Below are positions 36,678-43,921 of a stretch of 64,000 nt of DNA, piece by piece (the stretch's first letter is position 1; every line of letters starts with the position of its first letter). This DNA comes from CAVUCE01 sp963739985 (GTDB taxonomy: Bacteria; Bacteroidota; Ignavibacteria; Ignavibacteriales; Ignavibacteriaceae): NCBI GenBank assembly GCA_963739985.1, contig CAVUCE010000003.1, forward strand, positions 62,001 through 126,000. The letters run 5' to 3'. The notes under the pieces were generated by a model that saw only the letters and a program-made list of their open reading frames with translations, made no database searches and had not been told where the DNA came from. Position numbers and translations under genes: made by a program.

Positions 36678-37247
36678 TTAATCTCTTAATGCATAATTTT
36701 TATTTAATTGATAATTGCCTTTATTTCTGGACATCATACCTTCTTCAACTAATAGTCTGCGGATAGTACAATAATCTTCATAATGTTTAAGTATTATTTT
36801 ATCTACTTCAGATTCCGGGTAAACCTTATCAAATTCAAATTTTCTAAAAAACTCTTCGAGTATTATCATCTTTTTCTTTTTTTGAACAGGAAGTTTGAGC
36901 AATTTCTCTTTATTAAAGAAAGTCTTTAAAACTTTAGATCGATATTTATTAATTCTTTCTTCTTGAATATATTTTTCAATATTTTTAAATGATGTTAATT
37001 CCCTTAGTGTTAAATTAAAAACATCTTCGTTTAATTTGAAAACGAAATAATATTGATCTTTTTGTTTAGAAATTAGACCAGCTGTTTCAAGTTTTTTAAG
37101 ATGAAAAGAAACAGTTGATGCAGCAAGATTTAGCCTATTAGCAATCTCTTCAACATATTGCGCCTTTTCCATTAACGAATTTAAAATCTGAAGGCGGGAA
37201 GTATCCGCTAAAGATTTCATGATTTCTATGCTTTGAGTCAATTCCAT
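36678..37247 (-). CDS. ArsR-family repressor with DUF2087 domain
   Basis: A 189-residue protein. Residues 1-80 form a winged helix of the ArsR type (MKSLADTSRLQILNSLMEK, VEEIANRLNLAASTVSFHLKKLETAGLI). Residues about 105-185 form a DUF2087 domain (KKMIILEEFFRKFEFDKVYPESEVDKII, EDYCTIRRLLVEEGMMSR). No metal-binding cysteine pair is seen in the recognition helix, so this is not a classic metal sensor. It is co-transcribed with the GIY-YIG gene. A near-perfect inverted repeat just upstream of its start probably lets it repress itself. The signal is unknown. Confidence 0.87.
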   Translation of the reverse strand: MELTQSIEIMKSLADTSRLQILNSLMEKAQYVEEIANRLNLAASTVSFHLKKLETAGLISKQKDQYYFVFKLNEDVFNLTLRELTSFKNIEKYIQEERINKYRSKVLKTFFNKEKLLKLPVQKKKKMIILEEFFRKFEFDKVYPESEVDKIILKHYEDYCTIRRLLVEEGMMSRNKGNYQLNKNYALRD

Positions 37248-37265
37248 TTCTGCTTCGAATAATGA

Positions 37266-37339
37266 TTCGACAATTATCGAAACAAAAATATCAGCTTAAA
37301 TATTCAAAGTCAAATTATTTCTATATGTATCGAAACAAA
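37266..37339. promoter_or_regulatory. Candidate operator repeats of the ArsR-like regulator
   Basis: TTCGACAATTATCGAA (37266-37281) is an inverted repeat with 14 of 16 symmetric positions, 18 bp before the regulator start. The 12-mer TATCGAAACAAA occurs at 37275-37286 and again at 37328-37339, a spacing of 53 bp (about five helix turns). This is consistent with two operator sites on one DNA face. Confidence 0.5.
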
Positions 37340-37399
37340 TAATTATGAATATTAAAATTAAGAAATGATTGTAGAGATGTATTAAGTGTTGAATTTTAT

Positions 37400-37435
37400 A
37401 AATAGAGCTATGAAAATAGAATCATAACTCTATTT
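37400..37435 (-). terminator. Hairpin, probable end of the sigma operon
   Basis: A 14-position stem with one mismatch, AAATAGAGCTATGA / TCATAACTCTATTT, lies about 14 bp past the stop codon of the last operon gene. The following T tract is only moderate. Confidence 0.6.
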
Positions 37436-37448
37436 ATTACTATGTAAT

Positions 37449-37862
37449 TTAACATTCGGTAAAATTAGTTTTACCTTTTCTAACAAGATAAACGATGTTG
37501 AAAACCACAGAAATACCTAATAATAATGAACCGGATAAAATTAAAACCGAATTATTTGTTAAAAATGAGTTTAATGTTATAGCTATAAAGAGGAAGGTCA
37601 TTCCTAAACCTAAAAGTACTTGATTATTATTAATCATTTTGTTTTTAATATTTTTACCGAAAGCATCCTTACGAAATTCATTGTAGGTACTAATCAACCA
37701 TGCGATTGAAGCAACACCGCACATACCGGTTAACATACCTTTTGCAAATTCAAAAACAGAAAAATCTTTTGAGTTGATATCCGGGAATATTGCCCAAGTA
37801 ATCAAAATTATCGCTAATGTAAACAATGATAATGAAGTTATCCTCAAATTCTTTTTAGTCAT
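37449..37862 (-). CDS. Four-helix membrane protein of the sigma operon
   Basis: A 137-residue integral membrane protein with helices at about 7-26, 42-60, 84-102 and 108-128. The cytoplasmic loop (STYNEFRKDAFGKNIKNKM) is basic. Its start overlaps the previous gene's stop by 8 bp (ATGACTAA), so it is translationally coupled as the third gene of the ECF sigma operon. I do not recognise the family. A likely job is part of the membrane sensing or anti-sigma complex, inferred from position. Confidence 0.75.
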   Translation of the reverse strand: MTKKNLRITSLSLFTLAIILITWAIFPDINSKDFSVFEFAKGMLTGMCGVASIAWLISTYNEFRKDAFGKNIKNKMINNNQVLLGLGMTFLFIAITLNSFLTNNSVLILSGSLLLGISVVFNIVYLVRKGKTNFTEC

Positions 37863-38475
37863 TATTTTCTCCTAAATCTTTTTTTATTTTTTCTAATTCA
37901 TCAATAAGTGGTTGGTTCTCATTTCTAAAACGAAACTTTCTAAATTTTATCCCTAAATAGAAAACTGCTAATAATAAAATGCTAACTCCTAGATGTGCGC
38001 CGACACGTAATTCAGTTGCTAAACTTTTTAATACATCCAGATAATAAATATTTGTCCCAATGATTATTGCAGCTCCAAAGTACCAGAACTTTTGGGTGTA
38101 AAGTTCTTTTTGCGCAGAAAAATTCTCAAGTACGGAGTTAATAAAGTTTATACTAGTAGCGTTAACATTAAACTTGTTGATTTTTAATTGAGCTTTCCAA
38201 TAAATGATAAGGAAAATGATAATTGATATAAGCATCCAACCAATACTTATGAGTTTTATAACTGAAACGGATGTTATTACAATTGTTGCCCAAATAAAAT
38301 AAATCATGAGTAAAGTTATTCCGGCGGTTTTGAAAAAATTAATTCTAAACTGTTTCTTTTCAAATCTAGAAAGTTTCGCAATCATATCGTGAATAGATTC
38401 AATTGAATTTCTCACCGGTAAATCTTTGCGTTTCTGATTTTGCCAATTATTTTTTATAGCATCAATATCAAACAT
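37855..38475 (-). CDS. Putative membrane anti-sigma factor
   Basis: The protein has 206 residues from ATG 38475, which overlaps the sigma stop codon by 8 bp and has GGAGGG 8 nt upstream (38484-38489). A soluble N-terminal part (MFDIDAIKNNWQNQKRKDLP, about 1-50) would face the cytoplasm and could clasp the sigma factor. Four helices follow at about 53-72, 80-98, 138-156 and 160-180, then a charged tail (ENQPLIDELEKIKKDLGE). The arrangement is typical of Bacteroidota operons where an ECF sigma gene overlaps its membrane-bound antagonist. No zinc-binding H-x3-C-x2-C motif is seen, so release would not be redox-driven. The role is inferred from context. Confidence 0.72.
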   Translation of the reverse strand: MFDIDAIKNNWQNQKRKDLPVRNSIESIHDMIAKLSRFEKKQFRINFFKTAGITLLMIYFIWATIVITSVSVIKLISIGWMLISIIIFLIIYWKAQLKINKFNVNATSINFINSVLENFSAQKELYTQKFWYFGAAIIIGTNIYYLDVLKSLATELRVGAHLGVSILLLAVFYLGIKFRKFRFRNENQPLIDELEKIKKDLGENND

Positions 38476-38989
38476 TGCTAATTCCCTCCATTTTCTTGGC
38501 AAGTTGTGTTTTAATCCTATTGATCTTAACACCTACATAGTTTTCACTAATCCCAACAATTTCGGAGATCTCATCATAACTTAATTCCTCTAAATATAAG
38601 CCTATAATAGCCCTATCCTGCTTCTTTAATTCGGCAATAGCTTTATGCAATAATTTTAATTCTTCGTCCATATTATCTTTAAAATGATCTTCATTAGAAT
38701 GAATCTGTACTAATTCTGAAGCGTCAATATTACTAAATATTGAGTTTTTCTTTCTAAATTTTTTATTGTGTAAAAATGCCGTATTTACAGTTATCCTGTA
38801 AATCCATGTGCTAATTTTAGATTCATGTCTAAAACTTTCCAGGTTTCGCCAAATATTTACCATCACCTCTTGAAATAGATCTTCTACGTCATTTTTGTTT
38901 GTTAATGTTGTATAACAGAGACGATAAATTTTGTCTTTATTTTCTTCGAAAGCTGTGTCAAAAAGCTTTTCTTTTTCGGATTCGGTCAT
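38468..38989 (-). CDS. ECF-family RNA polymerase sigma factor
   Basis: A 173-residue sigma-70 family protein. Region 2 spans about 15-85, with YRLCYTTLTNKNDVEDLFQEVMVNIW and KISTWIYRITVNTAFLHNKKFRK (the -10-binding segment). Region 4 spans about 115-168, with LKKQDRAIIGLYLEELSYDEISEIVGISENYVGVKINRIKTQL (the -35-binding helix-turn-helix). Regions 1 and 3 are absent, as in the ECF class. It directs RNA polymerase to a small stress or envelope regulon. It is the first gene of a three-gene overlapping operon with a putative membrane anti-sigma factor. Confidence 0.94.
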   Translation of the reverse strand: MTESEKEKLFDTAFEENKDKIYRLCYTTLTNKNDVEDLFQEVMVNIWRNLESFRHESKISTWIYRITVNTAFLHNKKFRKKNSIFSNIDASELVQIHSNEDHFKDNMDEELKLLHKAIAELKKQDRAIIGLYLEELSYDEISEIVGISENYVGVKINRIKTQLAKKMEGISNV

Positions 38990-39319
38990 TTAGATCGATA
39001 TTTTATTCGCGAATTATTAGTTATAAATTATCTTTAAAATTTAAAAAAAACTTCCTATTAAATTTTGTTACGGCTAACTAAATTTAATTTCTAATATGTT
39101 AGAGTATCGAAATTGAATTTTCTTACAGCGTTCAAAAAAAATAAAAATTTATTACTATGTCTTAATATTAGCATAATGCAAATATTTAACTTCTTTTTTA
39201 TAAGTTTTCATATTAGAATTTGAGTTAATTACGGCATAAATTTAGTTTAATTTCTAAGTATATTAGTTTAGCAACTCAAAGAATAAGCAGTTTTAGTCTA
39301 AATTATCGGCAATTTATCT
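38990..39319. other. Divergent promoter region
   Basis: About 330 bp between the sigma operon (minus) and a secreted-protein gene (plus). It is AT-rich. Auto-regulated sigma promoters are usual here, but no motif could be assigned without related promoters to compare. Confidence 0.4.
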
Positions 39320-39898
39320 ATGTATACAAAAATTATCATGATCTCATTTATTTTAGCGACGGTTATTTTTCCGCAAAATAAAATCAATAAAATTACGTCT
39401 GATTCGGTTAAGAGCAGTGGAGTTATTTATGGCGAAAATTATGCGTTCTCGGTTACGTCTCCCAAAGGTTGGATACTGGACAATAAAAGTGGACTTGCTC
39501 AAGGTATTAAAGCTGTCTTTTATCCCAAAGGAGGTAGCTGGGATAAATCACCGGAAGTTCTATACATAAACACCGCAGAAAAAAATATCCATGGAAATGA
39601 AACCATCGATAAAGTTATTTCAACGGATGAACATGATTTCAAAAATAATTATCCGGATGTTGAAATATCTGATGGACCGATATTGCGAACTAGAAATAAT
39701 AAAAAAATTATAATTAAGAAATTTCATTATAATGATAATTATGAAGCCGTTGCATACTTTGATGAAACTAATACGATCCCAATGTTTGTGTTATCCGCAA
39801 AATCAAGAAAGGGTTTTGATAAAGCATATCAATCATTTGTACAGCTAATTAGCTCATATCAAAACCTAAAAATAAAATCCGGCGGAGCAGAAAAATAA
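39320..39898 (+). CDS. Exported protein of unknown function
   Basis: A 192-residue protein with a signal peptide (1-19, ...ATVIFPQ). The mature part starts with a variable linker and then a compact alpha/beta domain opening SGVIYGENYAFSVTSPKGWILDN, followed by AVFYPKGGSWDKSPEVLYI. This pattern recurs in uncharacterised small exported proteins and loosely resembles PsbP/DUF1795-like folds. It lies 80 bp before the serine hydrolase gene on the same strand. The product is probably periplasmic. I do not recognise a function. Confidence 0.7.
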   Translation: MYTKIIMISFILATVIFPQNKINKITSDSVKSSGVIYGENYAFSVTSPKGWILDNKSGLAQGIKAVFYPKGGSWDKSPEVLYINTAEKNIHGNETIDKVISTDEHDFKNNYPDVEISDGPILRTRNNKKIIIKKFHYNDNYEAVAYFDETNTIPMFVLSAKSRKGFDKAYQSFVQLISSYQNLKIKSGGAEK

Positions 39899-39976
39899 AG
39901 GGGAGTGAATAATTCTAGGTATAATCAAACCTTAGAATTCTTTTTAATACAAAAACTATAATTATCAGAAAATTTT

Positions 39977-41125
39977 ATGATAGAAAAAAACTACCTTTTA
40001 CGATATCTCTCATATGCTTTTGAGATTAACTTCAAACAATCAACTCAAGATTATAGATCCTTTACCAAAAATACCATTAAAAGAGCCGATGAAAGTTTTA
40101 ACTTTATCAAAAATGAACAAAATATTAATATTAAAAATTTTGATAATATTTTATTGAAACCGAAAAAAATAACAACTTTTGAAGAATTCTTAGAAAGTTC
40201 ATCAACCTCGGCATTTATTCTTATTAAAGATGATAAAATATATTATGAGAACTATTTTAACGGTTATAATCAAGATTCCTATTTCCAAATATTTTCAGTT
40301 ACAAAAACATTTGCCTCAGCTTTAGTTGGTATAGCTATTAGCGAAGGTAGAATAAATAATATAAATGAACCGGTTACTAAATATTTGCCTGAGCTTTTAA
40401 GTAAAGGATTTAATAAACTAACAATAAATGATCTTTTACAAATGCATTCGGGAGTTAAGTTTAATGAAGGACACTCAATATTTAATGATGAACCGAAAGC
40501 GTATTTGAGTCCCGATTGGAGAGAATTGATAAACACTATTTATATAAAAGATGAGATCGGAAAATTCTTTCACTACAGTGATTATTATTTAGTGCTGTTA
40601 GCAAATATTTTGGAAAGAGTTCTTGATTGTTCCATTACAGAATATTTGGGAAAAAATATTTGGCAGAAAATTGGTCCCTCAAGCGATGCTTTCATTTGTT
40701 TAGATAGTTCGAAAAGTAAATTAGAAAAAATAGAAAGTGGTTTAGTGTGTAAACCGATTGATCTTATGAAGTTTGGTAAGTTATATTTAAATAATGGTAG
40801 TTTTAATGGTCAGCAAGTTGTCCCTGATGAATGGATTAAGTCGTCACTAAGTTTTAACACTAATAACCATAGTAAAGACTACTTTAAATATTATCATGGA
40901 AAAACGTGGGGACGATGGTTTTCGAGCGGGAATGGGGAGTATAGGAATTATTGGTGGGCTTATAAAGTTGGAGAAAATGATTATGATTATTTTGGGTTGG
41001 GAATATTAGGACAAATTTTATACGTAAGTCCGCGTAATAATGCAATTGGATTACGACTTGGGGATGAGTGGGGAATAAGAGGATGGTGGCCGACGGTTAT
41101 TAAAAATTTAATTGATAAACTATAG
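39977..41125 (+). CDS. Serine hydrolase, class C beta-lactamase fold
   Basis: A 382-residue protein of the beta-lactamase/penicillin-binding superfamily. The SxxK motif is S107-V-T-K110 (QIFSVTKTFASALVGIA). The second motif is probably Y200-S-D (FHYSDYYLVLLANILE), where relatives have Y-x-N. MHSGVKF fits the loop after the first helices. Family members hydrolyse esters, D-amino peptides or beta-lactams; the fold alone does not tell which. There is no clear signal peptide, so it may be cytosolic, which is unusual for this family. The next gene, a lipoprotein, starts 9 bp downstream, so they form an operon. Confidence 0.85.
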   Translation: MIEKNYLLRYLSYAFEINFKQSTQDYRSFTKNTIKRADESFNFIKNEQNINIKNFDNILLKPKKITTFEEFLESSSTSAFILIKDDKIYYENYFNGYNQDSYFQIFSVTKTFASALVGIAISEGRINNINEPVTKYLPELLSKGFNKLTINDLLQMHSGVKFNEGHSIFNDEPKAYLSPDWRELINTIYIKDEIGKFFHYSDYYLVLLANILERVLDCSITEYLGKNIWQKIGPSSDAFICLDSSKSKLEKIESGLVCKPIDLMKFGKLYLNNGSFNGQQVVPDEWIKSSLSFNTNNHSKDYFKYYHGKTWGRWFSSGNGEYRNYWWAYKVGENDYDYFGLGILGQILYVSPRNNAIGLRLGDEWGIRGWWPTVIKNLIDKL

Positions 41126-41134
41126 GAGAAATAA

Positions 41135-42019
41135 TTGACGACTAGTAAATACTCGAATATTTTTTCAGCTATTATTTTGGTTGTAATTTTATTGATAGGA
41201 TTTTCATGCGGCCAAGTAAAAAATAAAAAATCACATATTTCTGTTAAAGATTATAAAGAATACATCAATTCTTTAGATACAACGCAACTCAATTCTATTA
41301 CGAAAGCTCTGGATAAAATAAAATTAAATTTTGGCAATATTAGCAAAGAAAAAACCGATTCATTATTCATCGTGTTTAGAAGATTTTATCATAAAGAAAT
41401 AATTGAATGGAGTAATAATTCAACCAAGTTATTTAATGAAAATTATCTAAATCCTAAATCAGAAAAAGTAAAAAAGCTAAAAGATTCTTTAAGTACTTTC
41501 GGAGTAACAATCAAAATGAGCGAAGGTATTTATTACGCAAATCCTTTACCGGATTTTCTGAAAGATAATTTCTCTAAAAATGTTTCGGAAGCTGTAAGTA
41601 AGTACATTGTCCAACGAGCTCATGAAGAAAAAGAAGGATTTGCCGAAGACGCCTCGTTGATAATTTCACCCAAAGATTTATTAGAGAGAACTGTTTTCTG
41701 GGAAAAATATATTCAGCAATTTCCAAACTCGTCGATGATTAATTTTGCAATACATTTTTATAACATCTATTTAAATGTATTGACATTAGGAATGGATAAT
41801 TCTTCGGTAATAGAGCCAAACGGAAATTTATCCAAGGAATATCTATCTGCATATGAGTATTGTTTAATTAATTATCCAAATACCAGGACGGGGAAAGTTA
41901 TTTTACAAGAATTGAATTTATTAAAATCTAAGGACTCACACAAAATTGAAAAGATCATGATAATTGTTACCGGAAATCAGATTCAACCTAGAGAGAAAGA
42001 AGAGCCATACTCTTTTTAA
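41135..42019 (+). CDS. Lipoprotein of unknown function
   Basis: A 294-residue protein starting at TTG 41135, with AGGAG 7 nt upstream. The hydrophobic start (NIFSAIILVVILLIGFSC) ends in a lipobox with cysteine at about residue 26, followed by a lysine-rich linker. The mature part is mostly helical (EYINSLDTTQLNSITKALDK, SEAVSKYIVQRAHEEKEGFAED). It begins 9 bp after the serine hydrolase stop codon, so the two are co-transcribed. I do not recognise the family. It may be an envelope partner of the hydrolase; that is only context. Confidence 0.75.
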   Translation: MTTSKYSNIFSAIILVVILLIGFSCGQVKNKKSHISVKDYKEYINSLDTTQLNSITKALDKIKLNFGNISKEKTDSLFIVFRRFYHKEIIEWSNNSTKLFNENYLNPKSEKVKKLKDSLSTFGVTIKMSEGIYYANPLPDFLKDNFSKNVSEAVSKYIVQRAHEEKEGFAEDASLIISPKDLLERTVFWEKYIQQFPNSSMINFAIHFYNIYLNVLTLGMDNSSVIEPNGNLSKEYLSAYEYCLINYPNTRTGKVILQELNLLKSKDSHKIEKIMIIVTGNQIQPREKEEPYSF

Positions 42020-42072
42020 TTATTATCTTGTAACTGATGAGTTGAAAGTATTATTTTTATGACGGTGATTTT

Positions 42073-42168
42073 GGGGCTATAGCTCAGCTGGGAGAGCGTC
42101 CCGATGACTATCGGGAAGGCCAGCGGTTCTCCCGAAGGGATTCCAATGGAAGATCCCGCTTAGCTCCA
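42073..42168 (+). tRNA. tRNA-Ala-like gene with hairpins in anticodon arm and T loop (probable pseudo-tRNA)
   Basis: Acceptor GGGGCTA / TAGCTCC pairs fully and includes G3:U70, the alanine identity pair. T8-A9, D arm GCTC-AGCTGGGA-GAGC, G26, variable loop AGGCC and T stem AGCGG / CCGCT are all intact. The anticodon arm, however, is TCCCGATGACTATCGGGA (42099-42116), a 7-bp stem with a 4-nt loop, so no normal 7-nt anticodon loop exists. The T loop TTC|GATC is split after C56 by 22 nt (42130-42151) made of two 11-nt palindromes, TCCCGAAGGGA and TTCCAATGGAA. The result is 96 nt instead of about 73. It is unlikely to decode; either it is a hairpin-invaded pseudogene or the RNA has another role. 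No CCA is encoded. Confidence 0.85.
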
Positions 42169-42255
42169 CAAAAAATCTTCAGTAATTTGAAATTGCCGTA
42201 TATTATTTCTGTCAATCAGAATTATTAGTCGGGTTCAACAACTTGTTTGGCGCAA

Positions 42256-43323
42256 TTATTTATCCTTTTTATTTTTCAAATATGTGTGCATAAATTTTCC
42301 GAACTTTTTATCCTTCTGTCTTTTTTCAAAATATGACATTTCGTGATATAATGATTCCTTGTATAATTTTATATAATTCTGGTAGCGTTCTTTCGTAATT
42401 ATTCCATCTTCTACTGCTTTTAAAACAGCACAACCCGGCTCTATTGTATGAGTACAATCAGCAAAGTTACAATGATTAGCTAGCTCTGCTATTTCATTAA
42501 ATGTATCATTAAGTCCAGAATCAATAGAAATAATTCCCAGTTCACGCATTCCAGGATTATCTATTACAATTGACCCATTTTCTAAAACGATAAGTTCGCG
42601 ACGTGTAGTCGTATGTTTACCTCTGCCGTCCTTTTCTCTAATTGATTGAGTTTTGTATCGGTCTTGGTGTATTAAATTATTTAATAATGTAGTTTTTCCA
42701 ACACCGGATGATCCAAGCAAACAATAAGTTTTAAAAGGAATAAAATTCGTTTTAATATTTTCCAAATCAGAAAAATTGTTGTTACTAAATACCACTATTT
42801 TTGCATCCGGTATGATTTTATAAATATCATTTTTCCTACTTTCAATCTCATCCATACATATAAGGTCACTTTTACTTAGAAATATAACCGGTTTAATTTT
42901 ACTCTCGTTTATCATCACTAAGTAGCGCTCCAATCTTCTTATATTGAAATTGGAATCAAGTGCTTGCATAATTATTGCAGTATCAATGTTTGCTGCGATT
43001 AATTGATATTCGATTTTTTTTCCGGAGGTTTTCCTTTTTAATAACGATTTCCTAGGAAATATTTCGTGAATAATAGCTAACGAATCATCATCAAATAGTT
43101 GCGCACAAACCCAGTCTCCAACAGTAGGTAAATCTAAGGATGAATCAGAATTGAATAAATATTTTCCTGTTAATTCGGCATAAATATCTTTTTTACCATT
43201 TGAAACCACGAAACTATTTTTATTCACAGTAATTACCCTTACAATATCGCAGTCATCAAATTTTATTGTTTCAGTTTTCTCCTGGAACCATCTATCGAAA
43301 CCGAGTTTTTCAATTTCATTCAT
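42256..43323 (-). CDS. rsgA: Ribosome small-subunit-dependent GTPase RsgA
   Basis: A 355-residue circularly permuted GTPase that checks late 30S subunit assembly. An N-terminal OB fold (about 20-100) is followed by a G domain in the order G4 (LSKSDL, 149-154), G1 P-loop (GSSGVGKT, 204-211) and G3 (DNPGMRE, 255-261). The C-terminal zinc knuckle has C285, C290, H292 and C298 (CNFADCTHTIEPGC). KHTTTRRE marks switch 1. The length fits the family's longer branch. It stands alone, convergent with the altered tRNA gene. Confidence 0.96.
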   Translation of the reverse strand: MNEIEKLGFDRWFQEKTETIKFDDCDIVRVITVNKNSFVVSNGKKDIYAELTGKYLFNSDSSLDLPTVGDWVCAQLFDDDSLAIIHEIFPRKSLLKRKTSGKKIEYQLIAANIDTAIIMQALDSNFNIRRLERYLVMINESKIKPVIFLSKSDLICMDEIESRKNDIYKIIPDAKIVVFSNNNFSDLENIKTNFIPFKTYCLLGSSGVGKTTLLNNLIHQDRYKTQSIREKDGRGKHTTTRRELIVLENGSIVIDNPGMRELGIISIDSGLNDTFNEIAELANHCNFADCTHTIEPGCAVLKAVEDGIITKERYQNYIKLYKESLYHEMSYFEKRQKDKKFGKFMHTYLKNKKDK

Positions 43324-43868
43324 ATATTTTTAACCACTTAATAGTCTTGGTGCCTATCTAAACCGCCCGCTTCCTGAGATTTGCGTAGTATAGAGAAGGG
43401 TAAATGCGACGAATAAATAGCTATGCCAAATTATAATATTATACTTTCTTTTTAATAGGACAGCTAACTTTTAACTATAATTCGAAATTGTTTCCCAAAC
43501 TAAATTTTAAATTACATTAGTAAGTATTAAAAATTAGAAATAATTTCCTCTACACAATAGTTAGGGTATAGATTTTTTATATAGCTCAAAAGCCGATTCT
43601 TAGTTCCGTAATTTGTTACCCCTGTAAAAGAAATATTATTGTTTAATGTATTCAATTGACTTATTATTAGCAATTACCAATTATATGAGCATCTTCCGGA
43701 AAATATAAATACAAAATAAAGGATAATGATTGAGTTTCAATTTTAAATTAATTTTCATTTTTGTAACCTATTATTCATTCGTTTGCTCATTATAAATATC
43801 TGTCGCAACTCGCCATCGATTCCAATACTAAATAAATCTTGCAGTTACGTTTCTCTTTATCATTATGG
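43324..43868. other. Intergenic region with no gene seen
   Basis: About 545 bp, AT-rich except near 43350-43400. It holds the rsgA promoter region. No gene or repeat was recognised. Confidence 0.45.
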
Positions 43869-43899
43869 TAAAAAAAAAGCCGGACAAAAGTCCGGCTTG
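43869..43899 (-). terminator. Rho-independent terminator
   Basis: On the minus strand, the 9-bp stem AAGCCGGAC / GTCCGGCTT with a 4-nt loop is followed by eight T residues, about 23 bp past the cargo gene's stop codon. Confidence 0.93.
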
Positions 43900-43921
43900 G
43901 AAAATTAAAAACAGTCTAATA

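Noticed and set aside
42099..42116. Reading the replaced anticodon arm as a real GAC (valine) anticodon
   Set aside because: U-GAC-U appears in the right area, but the sequence closes into a 7-bp stem with a 4-nt loop, so a normal anticodon loop does not form.
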